Shown: positions 1-7,247, counted from the first letter of the stretch. The stretch: DNA of 12,947 nucleotides from Anaerozeibacter sp031551775 (GCA_031551775.1 JAVBND010000053.1:1-12947), one strand, 5' to 3'. The notes: a model not told the origin generated them from the sequence alone. Translations and numbers: made by a program.

Positions 1-1
1 C

Positions 2-199
2 ATCCGCAATATGTACGAGCAGTCCTTCCTGACCGCCGCTGTGCAAAACATGAAGCGCCTGGTCAAGGCCTTCCGCTTTTGCTTTATTAGAAAAACGGGC
101 ACTTCCCGATTCCGGAAAATGCCCGCTTTGTTGATGGTCTGCGCAGCCCCAATTGGGGTTGCTCTTATCGCCCTATGGGTCGTGATGCGCGGGCGTTAA
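2..199 (+). CDS. C-terminal end of an IS1182-like transposase (partial)
   Basis: The frame is open from the left edge to the TAA at 197-199, so the start lies outside the window. The first residues read IRNMYEQSFLTAAVQNMKRL; the pattern LTAAVQNMKRLVK is typical of the end of DDE transposases of the IS1182/IS4-like type, where it follows the last catalytic Glu. The DDE residues themselves would lie upstream and cannot be seen. After this motif come about 40 residues that I do not recognise, including a hydrophobic stretch (about residues 42-62) that could span a membrane. That is odd for a transposase and could mean the frame reads past the original end into flanking DNA. An in-frame ATG at 11 exists but has no ribosome binding site. 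No terminal inverted repeat or target duplication could be identified because the left end is missing. Confidence 0.6.
   Translation: MRNMYEQSFLTAAVQNMKRLVKAFRFCFIRKTGTSRFRKMPALLMVCAAPIGVALIALWVVMRGR
89..125 (-). terminator. Hairpin with T-tract on the minus strand
   Basis: CGGGCA (96-101) pairs with TGCCCG (120-125), and TTCC (103-106) pairs with GGAA (114-117). Read on the minus strand the hairpin is followed by TTTTTCT, the form of a Rho-independent terminator. It lies inside the transposase reading frame and 345 bases beyond the stop of the cysteine-rich gene. It could end minus-strand transcription from that gene or keep outside transcription out of the IS element. On the plus strand the tail (CTTTGTTG) is poor. 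Confidence 0.45.
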
Positions 200-416
200 A
201 AGGATCGCGCGCGCCTTTCAATAGGTACTGTGAGCGCCCCAAAAAAGCCTTGCGGTGCGTGCGACCCCAACTTTCCGCTAGAATTTGAAAATAATTTATG
301 GATTTCATTCATTATATAGGGGCTGAAAATAGGCAGGCGAAATGGACTTCTAAATATGCTGTCATGCTATTGAAGCTTTGATCCGTTACAATGTGCATAA
401 TAAAAAGGAAGAATAC
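200..416. other. AT-rich intergenic stretch, no gene seen
   Basis: The stretch is more AT-rich than the rest of the window and has no convincing reading frame on either strand. Near its end there is a TACAAT (387-392), which resembles a -10 box, but no matching -35 lies 16-18 bases upstream. It may be the flank of the neighbouring insertion element. AAGGAAG at 405-411 looks like a ribosome binding site for the short ORF that follows. Confidence 0.4.
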
Positions 417-476
417 ATGAAATCTAACAACCCTCTAAAGTTCACAATGGTCACGAACCTTATAGAGGTATCATAA
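417..476 (+). CDS. Possible 19-residue small ORF
   Basis: An ATG at 417 is preceded by AAGGAAG (405-411) at about 5 bases, a believable ribosome binding site. The product would be MKSNNPLKFTMVTNLIEVS, ending at TAA 474-476. Its stop overlaps the stop of the convergent cysteine-rich gene by a few bases. It has no recognisable motif, its codons are AT-rich unlike the real genes here, and a hairpin (432-468) runs through it. It may be a chance ORF, a leader peptide or a decayed gene end. I keep it only because of the start signal. Confidence 0.2.
   Translation: MKSNNPLKFTMVTNLIEVS
432..468. other. Imperfect inverted repeat at the 3' end of the cysteine-rich gene
   Basis: CCTCTA (432-437) pairs with TAGAGG (463-468), and GTTC (440-443) with GAAC (455-458). 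It begins three bases past the minus-strand stop, a usual place for a terminator or 3' stabilising hairpin. No good T-tract follows on either strand, so a terminator role is doubtful. Confidence 0.3.
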
Positions 477-1244
477 GATGAAGAACTCATCACATACATT
501 TTCCGCGAACTCTTCGCACGGCGGGATTTCACAGAAGCCGTAGGCGGGAATCATGACTTCGACTTCGGCCAGGATCTTGAGAACCACCGTCACGCAGATG
601 GTGATCTCGAATACGCAGTCGCCCAGGTATACGCCGCTTACGCAGATGGCGCTGACCATGCTCTCGAGCTTGAACGGCACGATGGATTCGTCCGGGATCG
701 CGAGCAGCACGTCCTTGACAACCGATACCGTCGAGCGGCCCATCCATTCCTGGCAGCGCTGGTCGGTAAACAGCACGTCGATCGGGATATCCACGGTGCC
801 CTTGACGCGGGCGAACTGCGGCCGGTCGCACAGGCGTTCGATGGTCAGGTCGCGGATGGTGCCGGAGGTGGTCGACGAGCGGCAGCTCTCAAAGGTCCAC
901 TGGCCATACGGGACAGGCAGCGGGCACTGGCTGTTCTCGGCGCTCTCCACGACGTCTTGATAAGTAAGGGAACCGCATTGGCCGCAAGTGCAGGAGCAGG
1001 TGTCGCCTTTGCAATTGCAGCGGCAGGGGACTCCTGAGCGGCGGCTCGCGCAGGAATCGGGCAATACCGGCACGATGTCCCTGAGCAGCACATCCACTTC
1101 TTCCAGCTGTTCCTGCTGCAGGCACGCATCGTACACGTTCTTGACCTGGACGCAGATCTTCTCGTTCATGCCCTGGCAAATGTTGCCCGTTACGGTGCCG
1201 GGGCTGCAACTGGCGTTGGCATTCTTGTAACTATAAAACGACAT
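471..1244 (-). CDS. Cysteine-rich putative spore-coat-type protein
   Basis: The product is 257 residues with 22 cysteines. The N-terminal part (1-60) reads like a conserved clostridial domain (SCSPGTVTGNICQG, then KICVQVKNVYDACLQQEQL). Residues 74-90 form a dense cluster of seven Cys in CxCxC and CxCxCxxC patterns. Residues 115-245 form a beta-rich domain (RVKGTVDIPIDVLFTD ... ITICVTVVLKILAEVEVMIP ... YGFCEIPPC) that resembles DUF3794/SPOCS-type domains of clostridial sporulation proteins. That similarity is from memory and not computed. There is no signal peptide or membrane segment, which fits a protein assembled from the mother-cell cytosol onto the spore. The start is set at the second ATG (1244): the AGGAGG at 1252-1257 lies 7 bases from it, but only 1 base from the ATG at 1250. 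A sporulation-sigma-like -10 lies upstream. The gene stands alone, divergent from livK. The family is likely, the exact role unknown. Confidence 0.75.
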   Translation of the reverse strand: MSFYSYKNANASCSPGTVTGNICQGMNEKICVQVKNVYDACLQQEQLEEVDVLLRDIVPVLPDSCASRRSGVPCRCNCKGDTCSCTCGQCGSLTYQDVVESAENSQCPLPVPYGQWTFESCRSSTTSGTIRDLTIERLCDRPQFARVKGTVDIPIDVLFTDQRCQEWMGRSTVSVVKDVLLAIPDESIVPFKLESMVSAICVSGVYLGDCVFEITICVTVVLKILAEVEVMIPAYGFCEIPPCEEFAENVCDEFFIL

Positions 1245-1251
1245 GCTCATA

Positions 1252-1257
1252 CCTCCT
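1252..1257 (-). promoter_or_regulatory. Ribosome binding site deciding the start of the cysteine-rich gene
   Basis: On the minus strand this is a full AGGAGG. It leaves 7 bases to the ATG at 1244 and 1 base to the in-frame ATG at 1250, so the longer N-terminus is unlikely to be used. Confidence 0.75.
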
Positions 1258-1269
1258 CGAGTTGGTCGC

Positions 1270-1284
1270 GTGAGATTGGCTCAC
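1270..1284. promoter_or_regulatory. Perfect 5-5-5 inverted repeat in the leader of the cysteine-rich gene
   Basis: GTGAG (1270-1274) and CTCAC (1280-1284) flank ATTGG. The repeat lies between the putative -10 and the ribosome binding site of the minus-strand gene, so it could be an operator or a small leader hairpin. A repeat this short can occur by chance. Confidence 0.25.
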
Positions 1285-1289
1285 ACTGC

Positions 1290-1297
1290 ATGGTATG
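1290..1297 (-). promoter_or_regulatory. Possible sporulation-sigma (SigE/SigK-like) -10 element
   Basis: On the minus strand the sequence is CATACCAT, close to the mother-cell sigma-E -10 (CATACAAT-like) and partly like sigma-K (CATAnnnTA). It lies 46 bases before the chosen ATG. I could not find a convincing -35 at the right distance. Mother-cell expression would fit a coat protein, but the element alone is weak evidence. Confidence 0.3.
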
Positions 1298-1411
1298 CGC
1301 ATCGCTGAAATGGGTTCGAGAGTTTTCTTGCATTTGCCCGGCGTCCCCGAATCAGATTCCCTCATTTCGTGGGACGAGTTCATCGGTTTTTGACGACGCC
1401 GATAATAACGC

Positions 1412-1440
1412 TTGCAATTTCATGCGGCTGATTGTATAAT
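1412..1440 (+). promoter_or_regulatory. Sigma-A promoter of the liv operon
   Basis: TTGCAA (1412-1417) and a perfect TATAAT (1435-1440) are 17 bases apart. Transcription should start near 1447, about 25 bases before the livK ATG. AAGGGGG (1459-1465) then serves as ribosome binding site with 7 bases to the start. Confidence 0.8.
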
Positions 1441-1472
1441 GATGCTACGAAAAAACGCAAGGGGGTAATACA

Positions 1473-2621
1473 ATGAGGAAGATTCTCGCTCTGTGTCTGG
1501 CTCTCATGCTCTTGGTTCCGGCTGTTGCTTCGGCTGAAAACGTACTGAAAATCGGCGTTTTTGAGCCCGTGACCGGTGAAAATGGCGGCGGCGGCTTTCA
1601 GGAAGTGCTGGGCATGCGGTATGCCCATACACTGACCCCTGAAGTCGAGCTGGGCGGCGAAACCTACAAGATCGAACTGGTCGAAGTGGACAACCAGTCG
1701 GACAAGACGGCCGCCGTGTCGGCCGCGCAGAGCCTGATGGCATCGGGCGTATCCGTGGTGCTCGGCTCCTACGGCTCGGGCGTGTCGATTGCCGCAGGCG
1801 AAATCTTTGCCGACGCGGGTGTTCCCGCGATTGGCGCCAGCTGCACCAATCCCCAGGTCACGCTGGGCAACGATTTCTACTTCCGCGTGTGCTTCCTTGA
1901 TCCCTTCCAGGGCAAGGTCATGGCGAACTATGCCTTCCAGGAAGGCGCCACCAAGGCGGCGGTCATCACGCAGCTCGGTGACGACTACTCCTCGGGCCTC
2001 GGCAACTTCTTCCTGAAGGCGTTCAAGGACCTGGGCGGCGAGGTTGTATCGGAGGAACAGTTCCAGACCAACCAGACCGATTTCAAGGCCATCCTGACCA
2101 ACATCAAGGCCCAGGAGCCGGACGTCATCTTTGCCCCGTCGTCCATCGCCACGGCGCCGCTGCTCATCAAGCAGGCGCGCGAACTGGGCATCACCGCCAA
2201 GATCATGGCGGGCGACACATGGGAAAACGTCAGCATCATTGACAACGCCGGCGCGGATGCCGAAGGCGTGACGATCTCCACCTTCTTTGATGAAGCGGAC
2301 CCGACCGCGGTTGACTTCGTGGGCGGCTTCAAGGAATACCTCAAGGCCAACCCGGAGAGCCTCGAGAAGAACGGCGGCGAAGGCGTCGCGGCTGTCTCCG
2401 CGCTGGGCTTTGACTCCTACAACGTCGCCATCGCGGCCATCAAGGCGGCGGGCAGCGCCGATCCGGGCGCGATCCGCGACGCGCTGGTTACTGTGAGCGT
2501 GCCGGGCGTGACCGGCGCGATCTCCTTCGACGAGAACGGCGATGCCCTGAAGGACATGGCTTACGTCAAGGTGGTTGAGGGCGGCGCGTTCAAGTTCCTC
2601 AAGACGGTTACCGTCGGCTAA
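1473..2621 (+). CDS. livK: Branched-chain amino-acid ABC transporter, substrate-binding protein
   Basis: This is the extracytoplasmic binding protein of a LivKHMGF (HAAT-family) importer, with a periplasmic-binding type 1 fold of 382 residues, the usual length. Residues 1-21 are a Sec signal peptide: MRK, a hydrophobic core, then the cleavage site ASA before EN. The mature part starts LKIGVFEPVTGENGGGG, the family's first strand and ligand loop. GSYGSGVSIAAGEIFADAG (about 98-116) and the following GVPAIGASCTNPQVT are typical of the ligand-binding half. The signal peptide has no lipobox Cys; the only Cys, at position 8, lies inside the hydrophobic core. Most binding proteins of single-membrane Bacillota are lipoproteins, so this is unusual. 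The gene is first in the operon and separated from livH by a GC hairpin, which suggests it is made in excess. The true ligand could be Leu/Ile/Val, another amino acid, or a small amide. Confidence 0.9.
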   Translation: MRKILALCLALMLLVPAVASAENVLKIGVFEPVTGENGGGGFQEVLGMRYAHTLTPEVELGGETYKIELVEVDNQSDKTAAVSAAQSLMASGVSVVLGSYGSGVSIAAGEIFADAGVPAIGASCTNPQVTLGNDFYFRVCFLDPFQGKVMANYAFQEGATKAAVITQLGDDYSSGLGNFFLKAFKDLGGEVVSEEQFQTNQTDFKAILTNIKAQEPDVIFAPSSIATAPLLIKQARELGITAKIMAGDTWENVSIIDNAGADAEGVTISTFFDEADPTAVDFVGGFKEYLKANPESLEKNGGEGVAAVSALGFDSYNVAIAAIKAAGSADPGAIRDALVTVSVPGVTGAISFDENGDALKDMAYVKVVEGGAFKFLKTVTVG

Positions 2622-2637
2622 ATTCCAACTTGCCTTA

Positions 2638-2672
2638 AGAGGGGCGGGGCGTTAGCTTCCCGCCCCTTATAT
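2638..2672 (+). terminator. GC-rich hairpin between livK and livH (attenuating terminator)
   Basis: GGGGCGGG (2641-2648) pairs perfectly with CCCGCCCC (2659-2666), extended by A2640-T2667, with a 10-base loop and a weak tail TTATATT. It starts 20 bases after the livK stop. As no promoter is evident before livH, it is best read as a partial terminator or 3' stabiliser that keeps livK mRNA above the downstream genes. Confidence 0.7.
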
Positions 2673-2702
2673 TGAGTTTATGGAGTCACTGGAGGGAATC
2701 GC

Positions 2703-3584
2703 ATGAGCGTGACCACATTTTTGCAGCATTGCCTGACGGGCGTGTCGCTGGGCGGCGCATACGCGCTGATTGCCATCGGCTATACGATGGTGTATGGCAT
2801 CTTGCGCCTGATCAATTTCGCGCACGGCGATATCTTTATGATGGCGGGGTACTTCATGATCTTTTCCATGGCGAGCATGCCGTGGCAGATCGCCATTCCG
2901 ATCGTGATCCTGGCAACGGTTGTGCTGGGCGTTGTGATCGAGCGCGCAGCATATGCGCCGCTGCGCACATCGCCGCGCATGTCGATCATGATCAGCGCCA
3001 TCGGCGTGTCGATGCTCTTGCAAAACCTGGCCACGTACCTGTTCTCGGCGCTGCCCAGAGCCTATCCTGAGATCCCGGCGCTCAAGCGCATTTTTCAGAT
3101 CGGCGGCCTGTCCGCGTCGCTCGTCACCTTCGTGACGCCTGTGCTCGCGGTGCTGCTGGTTTTCCTCCTGACCCAGCTCATCGGCCGCACCAAGGTGGGC
3201 CTGGCCATGCGCGCGGTTTCGAAGGATTTTGAGACCGCCAAGCTTATGGGCGTCAAGATCAACACGGTCATCTCGGTAACCTTCATCATCGGTTCCGCGC
3301 TGGCTGCGGTCGGATCGATTTTGTACTTCACCGACCGTATGTCGGTCAACCCTTTCAGCGGTACGCTTCCCGGGCTTAAGTGCTTTGTCGCCGCGGTGCT
3401 GGGCGGGATCGGCTCAATTCCGGGCGCGATGGTGGGCGGCTTTGTGATCGGCCTGTGCGAGACCATGCTGGTCGCGTTCGGGTACTCGACGTTTTCGGAC
3501 GCGTTCACGTTTATGCTGCTGATCATCATGCTGCTGTTCAAACCCACGGGCTTGTTCGGCGAAAAGACGACGGAGAAGGTGTGA
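2703..3584 (+). CDS. livH: Branched-chain amino-acid ABC transporter, permease LivH
   Basis: LivH is one of the two membrane subunits that form the channel of the importer. The protein has 293 residues, normal for LivH, and is almost entirely hydrophobic with about eight membrane segments. GYTMVYGILRLINFAHGDI (26-44) is the family signature near the N-terminus. GLAMRAVSKDFETAKLMGVK (166-185) is the EAA-like cytoplasmic loop that docks on the ATPase subunits. LGGIGSIPGAMVGG lies near the C-terminus. The start is fixed by GGAGGG at 2691-2696, 6 bases before ATG 2703. It follows livK after an 81-base gap holding a hairpin, and livM begins 7 bases after its stop. Confidence 0.92.
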   Translation: MSVTTFLQHCLTGVSLGGAYALIAIGYTMVYGILRLINFAHGDIFMMAGYFMIFSMASMPWQIAIPIVILATVVLGVVIERAAYAPLRTSPRMSIMISAIGVSMLLQNLATYLFSALPRAYPEIPALKRIFQIGGLSASLVTFVTPVLAVLLVFLLTQLIGRTKVGLAMRAVSKDFETAKLMGVKINTVISVTFIIGSALAAVGSILYFTDRMSVNPFSGTLPGLKCFVAAVLGGIGSIPGAMVGGFVIGLCETMLVAFGYSTFSDAFTFMLLIIMLLFKPTGLFGEKTTEKV

Positions 3585-3591
3585 TGCGCGC

Positions 3592-4704
3592 ATGAAGAAA
3601 CAGATGAAAGTTCTTTTGTCCCTCATAGCCATCGCGCTGCTTGCGTGGGGACTGATGGTGCTTGAGGAGAAGAAATTTGAACAGGCGATGCTGTATTCGG
3701 TTCTGCAAAAGGGCGCGATTTTCGCCATTGCCGCGACGGCCATGAACCTGCTGAACGGGTTTACCGGCCTGTTCTCGCTGGGCCAGGCCGGGTTTATGGC
3801 GGTGGGCGCGTATGTGACCGCCATCTTGACCATCCCGAGCGGCAAGCTTGACGGCGTGTATTATATGAACGGAATTTCGCCCGTGATCAAATCCATGCGC
3901 GAATTTCTGGACTTGGCGCCCGGCTGGCTGCAAGGCGCGTATCCGTACCTCGCCCTGATCGCGGGCGGTTTGGTCGCGGCGGTTTTTGCCGCATTGATCG
4001 GCATTCCGGTTTTGCGTCTGAAGAGCGACTACCTTGCGATTGCGACGCTCGGCTTTTCCGAGATCATCCGGGCGCTCATCGCAAGTCCCCAGTTTGACAC
4101 CGTCACCAACGGCAGCTACGGGCTTAAATCGATCCCGAAGTTCGATTCGATCCTGGTGATCTTTGTCATCGCGTTTTTGTGCATCGGCATGATCGTGCTC
4201 CTGATCCGCTCAAGTTACGGCCGCGCGTTTAAGGCGATTCGCGAGGACGAGATCGCGGCGGAAGCGATGGGTGTAAACCTGTTCAAGCACAAGGAGATGA
4301 GCTTCGTCGTGAGCTCCTTCTTTACCGCTGTCGCGGGCGGGATGCTGGCGATGTACATGCGCTCGATTGATTCCTCCACCTTCAAGGTCGCCATGACCTA
4401 CGACATCCTCCTGATCGTGGTCATCGGCGGCATCGGCTCGATCACGGGTTCGGTCGTCGGCGCGTTCCTCGTGACCGCGGCCAAGGAATGGTGGCTGAGG
4501 TTCTTTGATGAGCCGCTCGCGGTTGCGGGCGTCCAGATTCCGCTGTTCAGGACCGGCTTTCGCATGGTGGTGTTTTCGGTGCTGCTGATGGTGGTGGTGC
4601 TGTTCTACCGGCGCGGACTCATGGGCACGAACGAATTCACATGGGATTGGCTGACGCCCGGCTACTGGCGCAGGCGCAAGTTTAAGGCGGGGGGTGTCCT
4701 GTGA
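3592..4704 (+). CDS. livM: Branched-chain amino-acid ABC transporter, permease LivM
   Basis: LivM is the second membrane subunit of the importer, 370 residues. An N-terminal hydrophobic helix (about 7-23) is followed by the family motif GFTGLFSLGQAGFMAVGAY (56-74), then RLKSDYLAIATLGFSEIIR (142-160), and the EAA-like loop YGRAFKAIREDEIAAEAMGV (209-228). The C-terminal tail is charged (WRRRKFKAGG). A loop of about 35 residues (83-117) between membrane segments carries an amphipathic part, as in many Clostridia LivM proteins (from memory). The ATG at 3592 has a purine-rich GGAGAAGG at 3572-3579, rather far away, inside the end of livH; translation probably also couples to livH. Its TGA (4702-4704) shares one base with the livG ATG. 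Confidence 0.92.
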   Translation: MKKQMKVLLSLIAIALLAWGLMVLEEKKFEQAMLYSVLQKGAIFAIAATAMNLLNGFTGLFSLGQAGFMAVGAYVTAILTIPSGKLDGVYYMNGISPVIKSMREFLDLAPGWLQGAYPYLALIAGGLVAAVFAALIGIPVLRLKSDYLAIATLGFSEIIRALIASPQFDTVTNGSYGLKSIPKFDSILVIFVIAFLCIGMIVLLIRSSYGRAFKAIREDEIAAEAMGVNLFKHKEMSFVVSSFFTAVAGGMLAMYMRSIDSSTFKVAMTYDILLIVVIGGIGSITGSVVGAFLVTAAKEWWLRFFDEPLAVAGVQIPLFRTGFRMVVFSVLLMVVVLFYRRGLMGTNEFTWDWLTPGYWRRRKFKAGGVL

Positions 4705-5539
4705 TGAGCGAGAACGTACTCAAGATTGAAAACGTCACCATGCAGTTTGGCGGCGTGGTCGCGGTGAGCGACTTGTCCCTTGAGGTCAATGAAGGCGAGA
4801 TCGTGGCGCTGATCGGCCCCAACGGCGCGGGGAAGACGACCGCGTTCAACGTGATTACCGGCATGTATTCTCCGACAAACGGGCGCGTGAGTTTTCGCGG
4901 CCAGGTCATCGCGGAAGGCTATCCCGTGGGCAAGATGAAAAAGATGTACGCTGCCGGACACAACGGCGAGTACACGAAGGAAGTCAAGAATACGCCGGAC
5001 AAGATTACTTCGCTCGGCGTCGCGCGGACCTTTCAAAACATCCGCCTGTTCCGGAGTCTCACCGTGTTTGAAAACGTACTGATCGCAAAGCACATGCACA
5101 TCAAGAGCGGCATGCTCGCCTCGACGTTTATGCTGAACCTGCCGGAAGAGAAGCGCATGCGCGCGCAGGCGGCTGAGCTGATCCGTGATTTGGGGCTTGA
5201 GAGCGTGATGAACGACGTTGCGGGCGCGCTCCCCTACGGCAAGCAGCGGATCCTTGAGATCGTGCGCGCGCTTGCGACAAAGCCGCGGCTGCTCCTGCTC
5301 GACGAGCCGGCGGCGGGCATGAACCCGCAGGAGACCGACGAGCTTGGCGAATTCATTGTGAACATCAAGGACAAGTTCGGCCTGACGGTCTTCATGATTG
5401 AGCACCACATGAACCTGGTCATGGAGATCAGCGACCGCATCTACGTGATCGACTTTGGCAAGCAGATTGCCGAGGGCACGCCCGCCGAGGTGCAGGATAA
5501 CCCGGCCGTCATCAAGGCGTACTTGGGGGTGGATGAGGC

Positions 5540-5543
<4 letters not shown>
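4704..5543 (+). CDS. livG: Branched-chain amino-acid ABC transporter, ATP-binding protein LivG
   Basis: LivG is one of the two cytoplasmic ATPases that power the importer, 279 residues from ATG 4704. Walker A is GPNGAGKTT (38-46), the Q-loop Gln is in ARTFQNIRLF (Q111), the signature is the LivG-type PYGKQR (177-182) instead of LSGGQ, Walker B is LLLLDEP (D200, E201), and the switch His is H234 in IEHH. All needed residues are present. Residues about 67-100 form an insertion between the early strands and the Q-loop (KMKKMYAAGHNGEYTKEV), longer than the short loop of E. coli LivG. The start could also be the GTG at 4701, but the G-rich site at 4689-4696 spaces better to ATG 4704. Stop and start overlap with livF as ATGA. 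Confidence 0.92.
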
Positions 5544-6262
<719 letters not shown>

Positions 6263-6276
6263 AACGGATCGGGCTG

Positions 6277-6316
6277 GGGTTGCCGCGATGGATCGCCATG
6301 CGGCAGCCCTTTTTTT
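6277..6316 (+). terminator. Strong Rho-independent terminator of the liv operon
   Basis: GGGTTGCCGC (6277-6286) pairs with GCGGCAGCCC (6300-6309) with one T-G wobble; after a bulged G the stem goes on as ATGG/CCAT with the loop ATCG (6292-6295). Seven T follow (6310-6316). It sits in the gap between the convergent livF and the Fpg-like gene. On the minus strand the tail is only TTTTATTT, further away, so two-way function is possible but weaker. Confidence 0.93.
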
Positions 6317-6329
6317 GCGTTGTGTTCGT

Positions 6330-7139
6330 TTACGGCTTCTGGCAAACCGGACAAAAGTAGACGTTGCCGCCCATATAGGCCTTGCGCGTGATCGCGCATC
6401 CGCAGGTCGGACAGGCGGGGCATGACCTGAGCGTGCGGTAATCGCCGCTCTTGCCAAACAGGTCATGCTCGCTGTCGCGTCCGTTCAGGCGCAGCATATC
6501 GCTTAGCACCGTCTTGATGGAGCGGTACAAAGCCCCGAGTTCCGCGTCCGACAGCGCCTGAAGCTTTTTTGTCGGGTTTACGCGCGCGCCAAACAGGATG
6601 TCTTGCAGCACTCCGTTGCCCAGGCCCGGGATGCGCTGCTCTGTCGCGAGCAGCGCCTTGGCGCTCAGCGTGCGCTTGGCGGCCTTTACGATAGAATCAA
6701 AGTACGCCTCATCGAAGGCGTCTTCGTAGGGCGTGGGTTTTTCCATCGCGGCGCGAAAGTACGGGTTGTCGTCCGGCGTGTCGTAAGCTTCTATCCCGCC
6801 GTACATCGACACCGTGGCGGCGAGGGCGCTGTCATCGTCAAACACCAATTGCAGTTGGTGTTTCTCTGGCGCCGTCCCGCCCGCTTCGCGATACCGGAGG
6901 TTTATCCCGTCGTGAAAGCGCAGCGTCATGCCGCTTAAATCCATCAGCACATACCCGGCCACGGCGCGCGCCGCGTCTACTGTCCGGCCGGTGAGTTTTG
7001 CTCCGTATTCGGCGGGGTCTGCGGTATACCAGGCGAATTTGTGCGCGGATGTACCCGCGTCGGCGGATACAATCATCTTGCCGGTCAGGGTTTCGCGGAT
7101 TTGCCGCGCGAGGTTCGCGCTTTCGGGCAGTTCAATCAT
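6330..7139 (-). CDS. Fpg/Nei-family DNA glycosylase-like protein without the catalytic proline
   Basis: A 269-residue protein with the full architecture of Fpg/Nei base-excision glycosylases: an N-terminal beta-domain, a helix-two-turn-helix region (TEQRIPGLGNGVLQDILFGA, 166-185), and a C-terminal zinc finger (C243, C246, C263, C266). Classical Fpg starts MPELPE, where Pro2 is the attacking nucleophile and Glu3 the helper. Here it starts MIELPE: the Glu is kept but the Pro is Ile. The conserved beta-domain Lys is not seen in AVAGYVLMDL, and the zinc-finger Arg before the third Cys is replaced (YMGGNVYFCP). It matches a subgroup I recall from Clostridia, often labelled endonuclease VIII, whose activity I do not know. 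The start is ATG 7139, with AAGGGGTG about 7 bases upstream; the GTG at 7148 lies inside that site. It has its own promoter and is convergent with livF. Confidence 0.85.
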   Translation of the reverse strand: MIELPESANLARQIRETLTGKMIVSADAGTSAHKFAWYTADPAEYGAKLTGRTVDAARAVAGYVLMDLSGMTLRFHDGINLRYREAGGTAPEKHQLQLVFDDDSALAATVSMYGGIEAYDTPDDNPYFRAAMEKPTPYEDAFDEAYFDSIVKAAKRTLSAKALLATEQRIPGLGNGVLQDILFGARVNPTKKLQALSDAELGALYRSIKTVLSDMLRLNGRDSEHDLFGKSGDYRTLRSCPACPTCGCAITRKAYMGGNVYFCPVCQKP

Positions 7140-7186
7140 AAAGCACACCCCTTAATTGATGCGTAAATACCTCTTCACAAATACTT

Positions 7187-7215
7187 AGTATAAGCGTCGT
7201 CGCGCAAAATGTCAA
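7187..7215 (-). promoter_or_regulatory. Sigma-A promoter of the Fpg-like gene
   Basis: On the minus strand a perfect TTGACA (7215-7210) is followed 17 bases later by TATACT (7192-7187). The start codon lies 47 bases beyond the -10. This near-consensus promoter suggests steady expression. Confidence 0.85.
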
Positions 7216-7225
7216 TCGGCGCGTT

Positions 7226-7238
7226 GCCTTAAGAAGGC
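7226..7238. promoter_or_regulatory. Inverted repeat between the divergent promoters
   Basis: GCCTT (7226-7230) and AAGGC (7234-7238) flank AAG. It lies between the two divergent -35 boxes, a position that would allow one regulator to act on both genes. Five-base arms are short and chance is possible. Confidence 0.25.
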
Positions 7239-7247
7239 CGGACCCAC

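Noticed and set aside
387..392. TACAAT as a -10 box for the short ORF
   Set aside because: No -35-like hexamer at 16-18 bases and no TG extension, so not listed as a promoter.
553..960. 135-codon plus-strand frame opposite the cysteine-rich gene
   Set aside because: Ser/Thr-rich shadow; the minus frame has an AGGAGG and conserved domains.
4662..5408. 248-codon open frame on the minus strand across livG
   Set aside because: It is antisense to an intact LivG with all ATPase motifs; its product has no known motif and an Arg/His-rich composition typical of shadow frames in GC-rich DNA.
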